64,000 nucleotides of DNA from Chamaecrista fasciculata. Lineage: Eukaryota > Streptophyta > Magnoliopsida > Fabales > Fabaceae. A program made the translations under genes and the position numbers. The notes beneath the pieces are model-generated. The model ran no database searches and was not told the origin of the DNA. It worked only from the letters and a program-made list of their open reading frames with translations. The stretch covers positions 8,308-72,307 of the forward strand of contig QANZ01013516.1 of NCBI GenBank assembly GCA_003254925.1, in the 5' to 3' direction. Below, in pieces: positions 48,759 to 60,650 of this stretch (positions are counted from its first letter, which is position 1; each line of letters begins with the position of its first letter).

Positions 48759-51700
48759 ATGGCAAGCCTAGATGATATCAAGAAGGAGAACGTCGACCTC
48801 GTATGTTTCTTTCTTCTGAATTCTCTTAATTTTCTTGTATATTATTCATTAATTTCTTAATGTTTTGTGTGTGTGTGTGTATAGGAGCGTATACCCATAG
48901 ATGAAGTGTTTCGAGAATTGAATTGTACGAGAGAGGGTCTATCGAGTGATGAGGCTCAAAATAGACTCAACGTTTTTGGTCCCAACAAGCTCGAAGAGAA
49001 GAAGGCATTTCTTTAATCTCTTTTATTTATTTATTTATTTATTTACTTATTTCTGTTGTTGTATATCATTGTGAGTATTAATTAATTAATTAACAGGAAA
49101 GCAAGCTTCTGAAATTCTTGGGGTTTATGTGGAATCCTCTGTCTTGGGTGATGGAGTTGGCCGCTATCATGGCTATTGTTCTCGCAAACGGAGGGGTAAT
49201 ATAATCAACTAATTAACATCTTGATTTTGGAATCTAATTAATTAATTAAACTGTGTGTGGGTGTTTTTTGTTGTTGAAACGTACGTACAGGGAAAGCCAC
49301 CGGATTGGCAAGATTTTGTGGGAATTGTGGCGTTATTGTTCATAAACTCAACCATCAGTTTCATCGAAGAAAACAACGCAGGCAATGCTGCTGCAGCACT
49401 TATGGCAGGCCTTGCCTTGAAAACTAAGGTACTCATATATGCTATTTGTAAAATCATTCAGTAGATGTATATATAGTTATGCTTTTTAACTACCATGTCC
49501 CGGATTTGAACATGATTATATATGTATATTATGAAAAAGGATTTTATTCAACCAACAAACGTTGGTCTATTTAGTAAAGAATTAGGTCATAATTCATAAA
49601 ATTGTGAATTATAAAAAAAGATTTTATTGATAGAAGCAAAATTTATTTTTGTGATGTCTCAGAAAAAATAGATCGATGTAGGGAACACTACTTGAATTTT
49701 ACCCAACAATATATGGTGGTCAAAACTTTAAATTGGTCATAAATGGTTCATTTGTTTTATACTTATTAGTTCTATATGTTTCTATGATTTTCCAAATTAG
49801 TCCCAAACATATTTTTGGGCTACAATTTGACCTCATTTGTTAACGATCTTAACTGTATAGAAAAATAAATCTTCAAGAGCTAACATATTGTTTTGAACTC
49901 ATCGCATTCATACAACGAGAGAGATAATAACAAATTTACTTGTTTGACCATGAAATTAACAAGTGACCCACTTTCGATATTCGATTTGACTTCATTTTTT
50001 TACGGCTGCTCTAAGTAGTGGTGGACAAAGAAAGTACACATCAAACACAACTCGTAGTTCTAGATTAATTGCATTTGAACTTAAAATAAGAGACGTATGA
50101 TCATATTAAGTATAATTTTTAGGCCAAATTAAGAAATTATAGAAACATATAAGATCAAATAATATTTAGAACCAATTTAATTGAAATCTACCCCATATAT
50201 TTGGGAAGAATTTGAGGTTTTGAGCAGAAAAATAGTATAAAGTCATTGATTTTGTAATGTTTGTGGATTAATGATGTTGCTATAGCCTATAATGATGGAA
50301 TTGATAACTTGAAGGTTTTAAGAGATGGGAAATGGAAAGAGGAAGAGGCAGCGACGTTGGTACCGGGAGATGTAATAAGCATAAAATTAGGAGACATAAT
50401 TCCGGCGGATGCTCGTCTCTTAGAAGGAGATCCTCTCAAGATTGATCAATCTGCACTCACCGGAGAGTCGTTGCCGGTCACGAAGAATCCCTCGGACGAG
50501 GTGTTCTCCGGCTCCACCGTTAAGCAAGGAGAGATTGAGGCCGTCGTCATTGCCACCGGCGTACACACCTTCTTTGGTAAAGCTGCTCACTTGGTCGATA
50601 GCACCAATCAAGTTGGACACTTCCAAAAGGTATACAATTTAGTCCTTAAAAAATTTTCAACTTAACAACTCAATTCCCGAAAGATTAATTAAAATATACA
50701 ATTTAATGTCTAAAAAATTAAAATGGTATACTATTTAATGCATAAAAGATTGACAAGTATACCTTTTTTTTAATCTTTTAGAGATTAAACTATATATTTT
50801 CAAGATTAAATTGATAGTTTATTCTCTATAAAACTATATATGTATATATCACTGTGTTTTATTTTATTTAATATATTAGTTTTGATTTTTTTTAAAATAA
50901 TCTAAACTTTTAAAAAGTGAGAATCAATTTCTTAAATATTTTTATTTTGTATAGAAGACTTGTTTTGATTAAATTTTTTATTTTAGAGATATATATTTTT
51001 TTTCATTTTATGATTATTGTTACATTTAGTATTGACTTAAGCTTAAAATAAAGGTAAAAACTTTACATTAATTTTTAATTGTGTCTCTAATATTTGTCTC
51101 TTGTTAATTTTGTCTCCAAAATTTTATATTTTGTTCAATTTTATCTTTTACTCTTATTATAACTAAATATTAACGAAAAATTCTACTTAGCTAAGGAGAT
51201 ATTATGTAAAATTAATAAAAAAAATTCAAATCCTAATTCAAATAGAAAAAAAATAATGAATTATATTGTTAATTTATTAATAAAAGTTAATTAAATAATA
51301 AAATCAACTAAAACATGAAACTTTGAGTAGAACAAAATTGATAGTAAACAAATATTAGGGACGGAATAGTAAAATTAACTAGTTATTTTAATTCCATAAA
51401 AAGATTTTTTTTCTCAACACAAAAAAAAAAAATTCAAGATTCTTTTCATCACTTTTCAATATTTAATGACTCTTTTGTACTTGAGGCAAAGTCTAGTGGA
51501 TTTTTAATTTTTATACTTGTTAATCAACTATCAAAATGCTAGAAAGTCATGTAAAATAATTAATGTGCTTGGAGCATGCCAATTAATCTTAATTTGCGTT
51601 AATCACTTGTTGTTTGATGATGAATTGATGAATGTAGGTGTTGACTGCAATCGGTAACTTCTGTATATGCGCAATAGCGTTTGGGATGGTAATAGAGATC

Positions 51701-52947
51701 ATAGTAATGTACCCAATACAACATAGGAATTATCGAAGTGGGATTGACAATCTTTTAGTGCTTCTCATTGGAGGCATTCCCATTGCTATGCCCACAGTTT
51801 TGTCAGTCACAATGGCCATTGGCTCTCATCGTTTATCTCAGCAAGGTGCCATTACTAAGAGAATGACAGCCATTGAGGAAATGGCTGGTATGGATGTGTT
51901 GTGTAGTGACAAGACTGGTACACTAACACTCAATAAACTCACCGTTGACAAGACCCTAATTGAGGTACCTACTATAATTAGGTTAAAATCACATTTTGGT
52001 CCTCATCAAACTATATAGGAGATAAATTTTAAGCTAAAGTATGAATTTGGTCTCGTATCTTTTGCTTAATTCTTAATTTAGTCCAATATCCTTTTTTGTT
52101 ACACTTTTAGTCTCAAATCTTTGGGTAAAACAGAACTAACAGTGGAACATTTTACAAATATATGAAACCAAAAGTATAAAAAAAAATACAAGATCAAATT
52201 GAGAATTGAGCAAAAGATATGAGACCTGATTTGCACTTTGACCTAAGTTTTATTTTGGCCTTAAAACTATTTTTTTTATTCCATTTAGTCCTCAAACTTT
52301 CACATTTAATTTGTTCTATTTGGATCTCCAAAATGTGATTTCTTCGAGTTTTTGCTGTTATTTCTAACTTGAACAGTTGAAAAGAACAATTTTCCTCTTA
52401 TATGTGTTTAAATAAGTGAGTTAACATAGAAAGAAAGAAAAAGTTTCATTCTTAGTCACAAATTGGAGATAAAAATTAACTACAAATTTATTTCTAATTT
52501 GTGATTGAGAATAATAATTTTTCTTTTTCTTTGCCAACTCACTTACTATAACATATATAAGAGAAAAATGATTCATCTCAACTGTACATATTAGAAATAA
52601 CAACATAAACTATATGAAATTATATTTTGGGGACGAAAATAGAATAAATGTGAAAATTTGAGGATCAACATGGTACAAAAATAGTTTTAAGACCAAAATG
52701 AAACTTACTTCATAATTTAGTGACTAAAATGAGTATTTGACCTTATGTTTTATAAGCAAATTAAGATTAATTAATGATGTTTTATGTGGTTTGAGTACTT
52801 GATTTGGTTGGTATGTGTACGTATAGATATTTGCAAAAGATGTGGACAAGGACACTCTGGTTTTGCTTGGAGCGAGGGCGTCTAGAGTGGAGAACCAGGA
52901 TGCTATTGATGCTTGCATTGTTAATATGCTGGGTGACCCAAAGGAGG

Positions 52948-52978
<31 letters not shown>

Positions 52979-53185
52979 ATATTTTAATTTACTCTAATAA
53001 TAAATAATCATGTATGTATGTATATATTTATGTGTTACTTTTTGTACGTGCATGCAGGCTAGAGATGGTATCACTGAGGTTCATTTTCTACCCTTTAATC
53101 CAGTGGACAAGCGTACAGCCATTACGTATATCGACTCAGCAGGCAATTGGCATAGAGTAAGCAAAGGAGCTCCAGAACAAGTAAG

Positions 53186-53219
<34 letters not shown>

Positions 53220-56200
53220 TATCAATTTTAGTGCACAAATTGATAATTGTCTTAGCTTGTTTTTCGTGACATATATAACATTGCCCTTTAATTCATGCAC
53301 AGATTGTAGATCTTTGCAATCTGCAAGCAGACATGAAAAAGAAGGTTCATTCCATCATCGATAAGTTTGCCGAACGTGGCCTCCGTTCCCTTGCAGTTTC
53401 TAGACAAGTCAGTTCTCTTTTGCTTCTTCAATATATATAGAGTTTGCTCTCCGAATTTACACAAGTTAATTAATCAGTTATTGAATAATCGAAATATACA
53501 ATTTAATTCTTGAAATATTTCAATTATCAATTATTTGGTCTTTAGTAATGATTTAGTCCTTGAATTTGAACTAATTTTATACTTTTTGGTCTCTGTATTT
53601 GTACTAAATAAATACTATTTGATCCTTAAAATTTAACTAATTTTATAACTTTTAGTCCTAAAATTTATTCTAAATATTATTTGGTTCCTAAATTTGAACT
53701 AAATAATAGATTTATTTAATCCTATAATCCGAGGAAGGAGAAGACTAAAGAAAACTATCTAAGAAACTATTCAGAAAGATCTATCTATCAATATCCATAC
53801 GATTGACATGTGCAAGGATAGTACATGTTAACGTCAATTGATCCATATAGCCAACCCCACCTACTCACCTAGTGAATAAATGATTTGATTGTTATTGTTG
53901 TTGTTATAATTTTTAGTCCCTGAATTTGTATTGAATTTCACTATTCAGTCCTTGAATTTGTATTAAATTATACTTTTTAGTCCTTGAATTTGACTCAGAA
54001 ACTAAATCATTGACAATTGTAATAATTCAAGGACTAATAGTATATTTTGATTATTCAATGACTTATTAAGTATAAATTCAGAGACTAAATAATAGATTTT
54101 CTCATATATGGATGGATCAATGTGTGTATAATATACTCACTTTGAATTGTTACAGGATGTGCCAGAGAAGACAAAGGAAAGCCTAGGAGGTCCATGGCAA
54201 TTTGTGGGTCTCTTACCTCTATTTGATCCTCCAAGACATGACAGTGCAGAGACCATCAAACGTGCTCTTCATCTCGGAGTCAATGTCAAGATGATCACCG
54301 GCGATCAGCTCGCCATCGGCAAGGAGACCGGTCGCCGCCTCGGCATGGGCAGCAACATGTACCCTTCTTCCTCCCTCCTCGGTGAACACAAAGACGAGTC
54401 CATCGCCGCCCTTCCCATCGACGAGCTCATTGAGAAAGCCGACGGCTTCGCCGGCGTCTTCCCCGGTAAATCATTAACATTATACTTACACATTCTTTCT
54501 TAACCTTAATACCTTATCACCAAATTAGGGTATTTTTTTATAATCATTAGTGAAACAGAAAATAAGAGATTAATTGAATGAGAATGAAATGATAATTGCC
54601 ACAATGTTTCATGTTTGTTCATACCTCATAAAATTATGAATTCAAGTCCATATAATAATAATGTGAAAATTTTGATAGTAGATTTGTAAATACTTCTGTC
54701 AACATTCATTGAATTTAAAAACCTGTTATAACCTTAATAATAAAATAATATCTCAAACCCCAATTATCAACGTTTTTTTTTTACCAAAATAAAAATGTTA
54801 ATTCCATGTCTCTTACCCTATAGTCCTATACTCGATCTAATTCTCTAAAATACTCGTATTTAAAATATGATCACTTCTTCACTAATAGAGTTGGATCTAT
54901 TAAAAGGGATTAGTGTTCCACAACCACCATAAATCTATATTCAAATTTTCATTGAGAGGGTGTCTCACAGTGCTTTGAATAAGATAGCTTTCAATAAAAG
55001 ATACTTAGTCCATGAAAAATTGAAATATACAGTTTAAAGAAGGTGCCTTAGTGCTTTGAAAAATATGACTACATTGATCTAAACAGAGAGTAAACTAACA
55101 ATATGGTGTCTAAAAGATCGATCTTTAGTCCATAAAGATTGAGTTGACAACTTAATCCATGAAAGATTGAAATGTTAAGTTTAATCCCTAAAATATTAAA
55201 ATGGTATACTATTTAGTTCATAAAAAGGACTAATCAATAATTAGTATATTGTTTTGATTTCTCATGGGCTAAACTGTACATTTCAATCTTTCAAAGATTG
55301 AGTTGTCAGCTCGATAATTTTTTAGGGACTAAATTATTAGTTTACTTCTTTTTAAACTAACTAGACCATGATACTTCAAACTAACTATCATATTTTGGCT
55401 GCGTTAACCAAATTTCTTGTCATCAAATCTATTTTTACATTTATTTCTCATATCATTTTACAAAAATCAATGTCTTAAGTGTATCTTTTATAAATCTGTG
55501 AAAATCTAGTATAATTAAAAAAATATCATAATTGTCTGTAATATCCAATTTACAATTCCATATATATATTGAAAAATTTTAAGATGAAAAATGAGTTATT
55601 CATACAATTGCAAGTGGCATAATATTTTTTTTAAGTAATTTATTGCTAAAAATAATTAAGAAAAAAAATAACTAATTTTTACCAATCATAATTATATATG
55701 AAATCTTACATGAATATCCTACTTTGTATCATAGACTAACCGTATTATTATTATTACAACCAGAGCACAAGTACGAGATCGTGAAGAGACTCCAAGACAG
55801 AAAACACATCTGCGGGATGACCGGCGACGGCGTGAACGACGCTCCGGCGCTCAAAAGGGCCGACATCGGCATCGCGGTAGCCGACGCCACCGACGCGGCC
55901 CGGGGCGCCTCGGACATCGTCCTAACGGAGCCGGGGCTGAGCGTGATCGTGAGCGCCGTGTTAACGAGCCGAGCCATCTTCCAAAGGATGAAAAACTACA
56001 CCATTTACGCCGTCTCCATTACAATTCGGATCGTATTAGGGTTTTTGCTTCTGGCACTAATATGGAAGTTTGATTTCTCGCCGTTCATGGTTTTGGTTAT
56101 CGCCATACTTAATGATGGTACCATCATGACGATATCGAAGGATAGAGTAAAGCCGTCGCCGACGCCGGATTCGTGGAAGCTCAATGAGATTTTCGCCACC

Positions 56201-58604
56201 GGAGTTGTGCTCGGAACTTACCTTGCTGTTATGACTGTTGTCTTCTTTTGGGCTGCTAAGCAATCTGACTTCTTCTCCGTAAGTATATATAATTTAAATC
56301 TCCATGATAATATACTTTTGTAGTTTTGTTAGAGAGTTTTACTTTGGTTAAATATTCATTTTGGTTCTCGAATTATGGGGTATGTTTCATTTTAGTCCTA
56401 AAATTATTTTTTGCTCTGTTTTAGTTTCTCAAACTTTTACATTTTTATGTTTGAGTCTCTAAAATATGATCTCATATGGTTTTTATCGTTATATCTAACT
56501 TGGACATTTGAGAGGAATAATTTGTCTTTAATGAGTGTTATAATAAGTTAGTTGGCAAATAAAAAAAAAATTATTCTTAATTACAAATTAGAAATAAATT
56601 TGAAGTTAGATTTTTATTTTCAAATTGTTACTAAGAATGAAAATATATACTTCTTAACTCATTTATTAAGATACATATTAGAGAAAAAAGATTCATTTCA
56701 ACTATATATATTCAAGTTACAAAAAATATTGGTAGAAACCTAACGAAATTATATTTTGGGGACTAAAACAGAATAAATGTGAAATTTTGAATATCAAAAT
56801 TGAAAAAATTGTTTTATGACCAAAATAAAACATATCCCATAATTTGAAGATGAAAATGAGGTTTTAACCGTTTTATTTTTGTTATAAAAATTGATTAAAA
56901 TAAAAATTAATTTTTGTCTAAAGACACATTAATAGAATTTTATTCTTGTTACGAAGTCTCCAACAATTCATATATAGTACATGCATAGCATACATCTGAT
57001 TTGTTTTGTACCATTATTAAATACCAGGAAAAATTTGGAGTGAGATCTATTAGAAACAATGACGAAGAGCTAACGTCAGCAGTGTACCTTCAAGTGAGTA
57101 TAGTAAGTCAGGCTCTGATCTTCGTGACACGTTCTAGGAGCTGGTCTTTCGTTGAACGCCCTGGTCTGTTGCTAGTCACGGCGTTCTTCATAGCACAGTT
57201 GGTAAGTGTGTGTGATTTAATTAGAAACTAGAATAATATTTGATGAATTGATGATTTATGTATTAATGTATGTATGTATGTACAGATAGCAACTATAATA
57301 GCGGTGTATGCAAACTGGGGATTTGCGAGAATACAGGGAATTGGATGGGGTTGGGCAGGCGTAATTTGGATCTATAGCATCGTCTTCTACATTCCTTTGG
57401 ATGTTATTAAATTCGCCATTCGATATGCTTTGACTGGCAAGGCATGGAATAATATCACCGAAAGCAGGGTATGTACTATACAATTTAGAATAAATTATAC
57501 TCTGCCACCATGTTTCATTACACTTTGGTACTCTATGGTTTAAAACGTGACACTTTTGATACTCTAAACAACTTTTTTGTTAAATTTGGATGCAATTTCG
57601 CACGTGCATCTCACATGTCTCACTAAAACTCGATTTTCTCAATGTGTCTTGGATATGCATGCAAACAGACTGCATTCACCTCAAAGAAGGATTATGGAAG
57701 AGGAGAGAGAGAGGCCCAATGGGCCATGGCCCAACGCACACTGCATGGGCTGAATCCTCCGGATCAGGTTGATCAAATCCTCAATGAAAGAACCACTTTT
57801 GGTGAATTGTCTGAACTAGCAGAGCAAGCAAGGAAACGTGCTGAAGTTGCCAGGTAAATTATTTTATAAAAAACTTTCCTCAATTTATACCCAGTTAATT
57901 AATCAGTCAATATATTATTGAGTTTTTGAATTATTGCAATTGCCAATAATTTAGTTTTTGGTCAAATTTAGGGAAAAAAGAATACAAATTCAGGAATTAA
58001 ATAATATAAATTTAGTAGAAGTTGAAGGACCAAAAAGTATAAAATTAGTTCAATTTAAGAACTACATAGTATTAATTTACTACAAATTTAGGGACTAAAA
58101 AGTTTAAAATTAGTTCAAATTCAGAGATCAAATAATATTAATTTAATACAAATTCAAGGATAAAAAAATTGTAAAATTAGTTTAAAATCAGGGACTAAAT
58201 CATCACAAGGGATCAAATATTGATAATTGAAACATTTTAGAGACCTAATCGTGCATTTCGATTATTTAGGAACTAATTAGTTGACTCAATATAATTAAAT
58301 ACAATGACCAAATAATATATTTTCTCATTATTTTATCTTTTGATGTTCTTTCATGCAATAATGTAAAAAAAAAAAAACATTTTAATATAAATATTGAAGT
58401 ATTCTTTTTTAATCATGTGCACTCCAGCTCTCAATATTCACTTTATATGAAAATATGAGACATTATTTCATTGAATAATATATCACTCTCTTGTGTATTA
58501 TATATAGGTTGAGGGAACTTCACACGTTGAAAGGACACGTGGAGTCGGTGGTGAAGTTGAAGGGGCTTGACATTGAGACGATTCAACAACATTACACCGT
58601 TTAA
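48759..58604 (+). CDS. AHA9: Plasma-membrane H+-ATPase (P3A), AHA9-like
   Basis: Fifteen exons join in frame to 950 aa: 48759-48800, 48885-49004, 49097-49195, 49291-49428, 50315-50629, 51638-51964, 52827-52946, 53058-53180, 53303-53407, 54156-54465, 55764-56278, 57028-57201, 57286-57468, 57669-57853 and 58508-58604. It pumps protons out of the cell using ATP, energising the plasma membrane. Key residues are present: TGES (182-185), phosphorylated Asp329 in [17 protein letters not shown] (Asp588), Arg655, and the proton-carrier Asp684 in ILNDGT with Asn106. The C-terminal autoinhibitory tail ends HYTV; Thr949 is the penultimate phosphosite that binds 14-3-3 proteins. Features shared with Arabidopsis AHA9 (At1g80660) rather than AHA1/2 include [27 protein letters not shown] and IQQHYT. 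AHA9 is reported as anther/pollen-associated; expression here is unknown. Intron 2 uses a GC donor (AAG|GCATTT); all others are GT-AG. Introns 4, 6, 9, 11 and 14 carry foldback repeats. Confidence 0.96.
49005..49096 (+). other. GC-AG intron 2 of the H+-ATPase gene
   Basis: The exon ends ...GAGAAGAAG and the intron begins GCATTTC; the acceptor is TTAACAG before GAAAGCAAG. Reading on would hit TAA after three codons (Ala-Phe-Leu), and no GT donor nearby keeps the conserved LEEKK-ESK junction. This is therefore a non-canonical GC donor or a sequence error. Confidence 0.8.
49717..50223. repeat. Foldback family A member in H+-ATPase intron 4
   Basis: The left GGTCAAAACTTTAAATTGGTC and the right GAATTTGAGG ends are loosely inverted. 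Internal phrases (TTAACGATCTTAACTG, AACTCATCGCATTCATAC, GAGAGATAA) match 13364-13884. Its right end is about 90 bp before exon 5. Confidence 0.5.
51976..52745. repeat. Foldback family C in H+-ATPase intron 6, with nested element
   Basis: The outer arms start TTAGGTTAAAATCACATTTTGG and end ATGAGTATTTGACCTTATG. The middle has complementary GTGAGTTAACATAG / CTCACTTACTATAACAT and AGTCACAAATTGGAG / TAATTTGTGATTGAG pairs. A smaller foldback (AGCTAAAGTATGAATTTGG to GATTTGCACTTTGACCTAA, about 52031-52247) sits inside the left arm. A sister copy lies in intron 11 (56340-56875). Confidence 0.55.
53189..53216 (+). repeat. (AT)n microsatellite just after H+-ATPase exon 8
   Basis: An AT run begins 8 bp after the exon 8 splice donor (53181). 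A similar TA run starts shortly after exon 7 (about 52955-52978). Confidence 0.9.
53440..54105. repeat. Foldback-like repeat in H+-ATPase intron 9
   Basis: Many alternating TTTAGTCC and GGACTAAA tracts end in GATTTTCTCATATA, close to the family of 3363-3940. A 150-bp unrelated patch at 53725-53870 (AGGAAGGAGAAGAC...CAACCCCACCTACTCACC) interrupts it. Arms are diverged. Confidence 0.4.
54470..55763. repeat. H+-ATPase intron 10 with repeat debris
   Basis: The largest intron (54466-55763). It contains decayed TTTAGTCC/GGACTAA foldback tracts at about 55085-55345 (left GTCTAAAAGATCGATC, right TTTTTAGGGACTAAATTATTAG). The remainder is AT-rich with no coding sequence. Confidence 0.45.
56340..56875. 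repeat. Foldback family C, sister copy in H+-ATPase intron 11
   Basis: It starts TACTTTGGTTAAATATTCATTTTGG and ends AAAATGAGGTTTTAACCG. It shares AACGAAATTATATTTTGGGG, CAGAATAAATGTGAAA and TACAAATTAG-AATAAATTTG phrases with the intron 6 element (51976-52745). It lacks the smaller nested element. Confidence 0.55.
57885..58340. repeat. Foldback-like repeat in H+-ATPase intron 14
   Basis: Alternating tracts of TTTAGTTTTTGG and GGGACTAAA type, ending GACCAAATAATATATTTTCTC like the family of 3363-3940. It precedes exon 15, which encodes the regulatory C-terminus. Confidence 0.4.
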
Positions 58605-59313
58605 TGGGGGCAAGAAGATAGAAATATATTTTGGCTCCATGTAATTAACAAAAAAAGAGATTAAATTAAAGAATAAGGGATTACATTAAATTAAAGAATA
58701 AGGGTTTTGTGACAATTTCTTTTACATCATTTGCATTTAGCTAGGTAAAAGAAATTAAAGCATGATGTACATGTGTTATATCATGCATGGTTTTTGAGAT
58801 ATTGTGTACAACATCGATCTAGGATTCATGTAAGAGATCCAACAATTTTGCTAATGCTTTTAATAATACTTTGTTATTTCGTTTAATTTCTTAGAAACCC
58901 TTGCCTTCTTTTTTTTCTTTTGGAAACTTTTTACTAGTATTTATAGCATAAAAAAATTAAATATATACAAATTTAATCTTCAAAAATTCAATCTTAAAAA
59001 TTAAATAGGAAGGTATACCCCAGTCTTAGTGGAATATCGGTGTTTATCCCCACTTAAACTTTGTAGTAAAAAAAATAGATGATGTGATAGTAATATGTTT
59101 GAACTATTTATATTTAATTTAACACTTTCTTTTTTGAACAGACAAACACTTCGATAATCTAAACAAGTTTAAGTAGTTATTGAATTGAGACGGGAAACCA
59201 TAAAAGAAATTAAATGTTGCATTGTACTCCTATATTAAATAAAGTGGATATATAGTATTTCCTATATATAATGGTGGAAAGTTGAATATGCTTCGATCAT
59301 AAATAAACAATTT
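58605..59313. other. 3' flank of the H+-ATPase gene
   Basis: The H+-ATPase 3' UTR, including a near-perfect tandem duplication of GATTAAATTAAAGAATAAGGG at about 58660-58704. AT-rich intergenic sequence follows. No gene was recognised. Confidence 0.5.
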
Positions 59314-59789
59314 AGGACAAAAAGTCATTTTGGTCCTATATGTATGTCCAAATGTTCATTTTGGTCCTAAATATTGGTAAAATGTTTAATTTTGGTCCCG
59401 AACTATTGAATTTGACCATATTTCTCTCGTCTCTTATTTCAAGTTCAAAGGACTTATTAAGAGCAACTCGTACCTCTGAATTCGCCGCGTTCAAATTTGA
59501 AACGAGAGAGATATGATCCACTTTGTTTCTTTGACCATGAAACGAGCAGTCTACTTTTAGGACCGATTTGACCTCATTTACTAATGATCCCAACTGGATA
59601 GAGAAAGTACTCTCTAAGAACAATACGTAGATCTAAACTCGTCACGTTTGAACTTGAAACGAGCCATATTCAATATTTTGGGACCAAAATGAAACATTTT
59701 GCTAATATTTAGGACTAATGTGGACATTTTAAAATATAATGGACCAAAATAAACATTAAGACATACATTTAGGACCAAAATGAGCCTTT
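59314..59789. repeat. Foldback family A member
   Basis: It begins TAGGACAAAAAGTCATTTTGG and ends CCAAAATGAGCCTTTCACC, with mirrored GGTCCTATATGTATGTCC and GGACCAAAATAAACATT tracts. The internal CGTACCTCTGAATTCGCCGC and GAAACGAGAGAGATATGA match 13364-13884. Confidence 0.55.
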
Positions 59790-59861
59790 CACCAACAATT
59801 TAAAATCATCATATGGAAACCATTTAGCTGGAAAAAAAATGCCCATAATTGAAAAAAAAAA

Positions 59862-60319
59862 GGCTAAAGTGTACTTTTGGTCCCATAACTTTGGCAAAGG
59901 TTTCAATTTGGTCCCATAACTTTTTTTGTTGCAATTTTGGTCCCATAACTTTGGCAAAGGTCTCAATTTAGTCCCATAACTTATTTTGTTGCAATTTTGG
60001 TCCCATAACTTTTGAAAACGTCTCACTGTTGGTCCCAATACTGATTTTCATCCATTATTTGTCGCTAAAGATGACCTGACATACTAAGTTGGATGATGAC
60101 GTGGAAAATATGGGTGAAGTTATAGGACGAATGGAAATCAATTTGAGACCAACGGTGAGACGTTTTTAGAAGTTATGGGACCGAAATTGCAAGAAAAAAA
60201 GTTATGGGACCAAATTGAGACCTTTGCCAAAGTTATGGGACCAAAATTGCAACAAAAAAAGTTATGGGACCAAATTGAAACCTTTGTCAAAGTTATGGGA
60301 TCAAAAGTGCACTTTGGCC
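59862..60319. repeat. Foldback element, family B copy 2, upstream of the dsRBD gene
   Basis: The same structure as 41819-42275: GGCTAAAGTGTACTTTTGG at the left, CAAAAGTGCACTTTGGCC at the right, threefold 'GGTCCCATAACTTTGGCAAAGG' type arms and the shared loop CATCCATTATTTGTCGCTAAAG. Arms are about 180 bp and highly complementary. It ends 331 bp before the dsRBD start codon. The frames on both strands read LPKLWDQNCNKKSYGTKL and are artefacts of the repeat. Confidence 0.75.
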
Positions 60320-60650
60320 CAAAAAAACGCTGAGTTTAGTGGAGGAACTCTTGCAAGTTGCAATAAAGATCTGGTTAAAATACAAATCACTTTATCACAC
60401 GGAGACAAAATATGAGGGAGAAAAGATATAAAATAGGTAAACTATTGGGGGTTATTTGATATTTCCCCATAGTGGTTGGTGACACTGATTCGTGAGCTCA
60501 TTCAACTACAACCAGCTAAACTCTCATAAGCTTCTCGTAATTCGTTCAATCCTCCTCACAAACTTTGGCGATTCCCTTTTGAAAGAGAGAATCAACGGTT
60601 CTGTGATTTCTGGATCTGAGAGATTGGAGGAACGAAGAATCAAATCGAAG
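60320..60650 (+). promoter_or_regulatory. Upstream region of the dsRBD gene
   Basis: Non-repeat sequence between the foldback and the ATG. The final 150 bp (CTCCTCACAAACTTTGGCG onward) is less AT-rich and open in frame with the CDS from 60492, so an earlier start at 60492 is formally possible. The start at 60651 (MENNYS) is preferred because the upstream residues look like untranslated leader. No clear TATA box was seen. Confidence 0.4.

Noticed and set aside
60215..60415. Frame with repeated LPKLWDQ-type peptide
   Set aside because: The peptide repeats come from the arms of the foldback element, and the same peptides appear on the opposite strand of the left arm.
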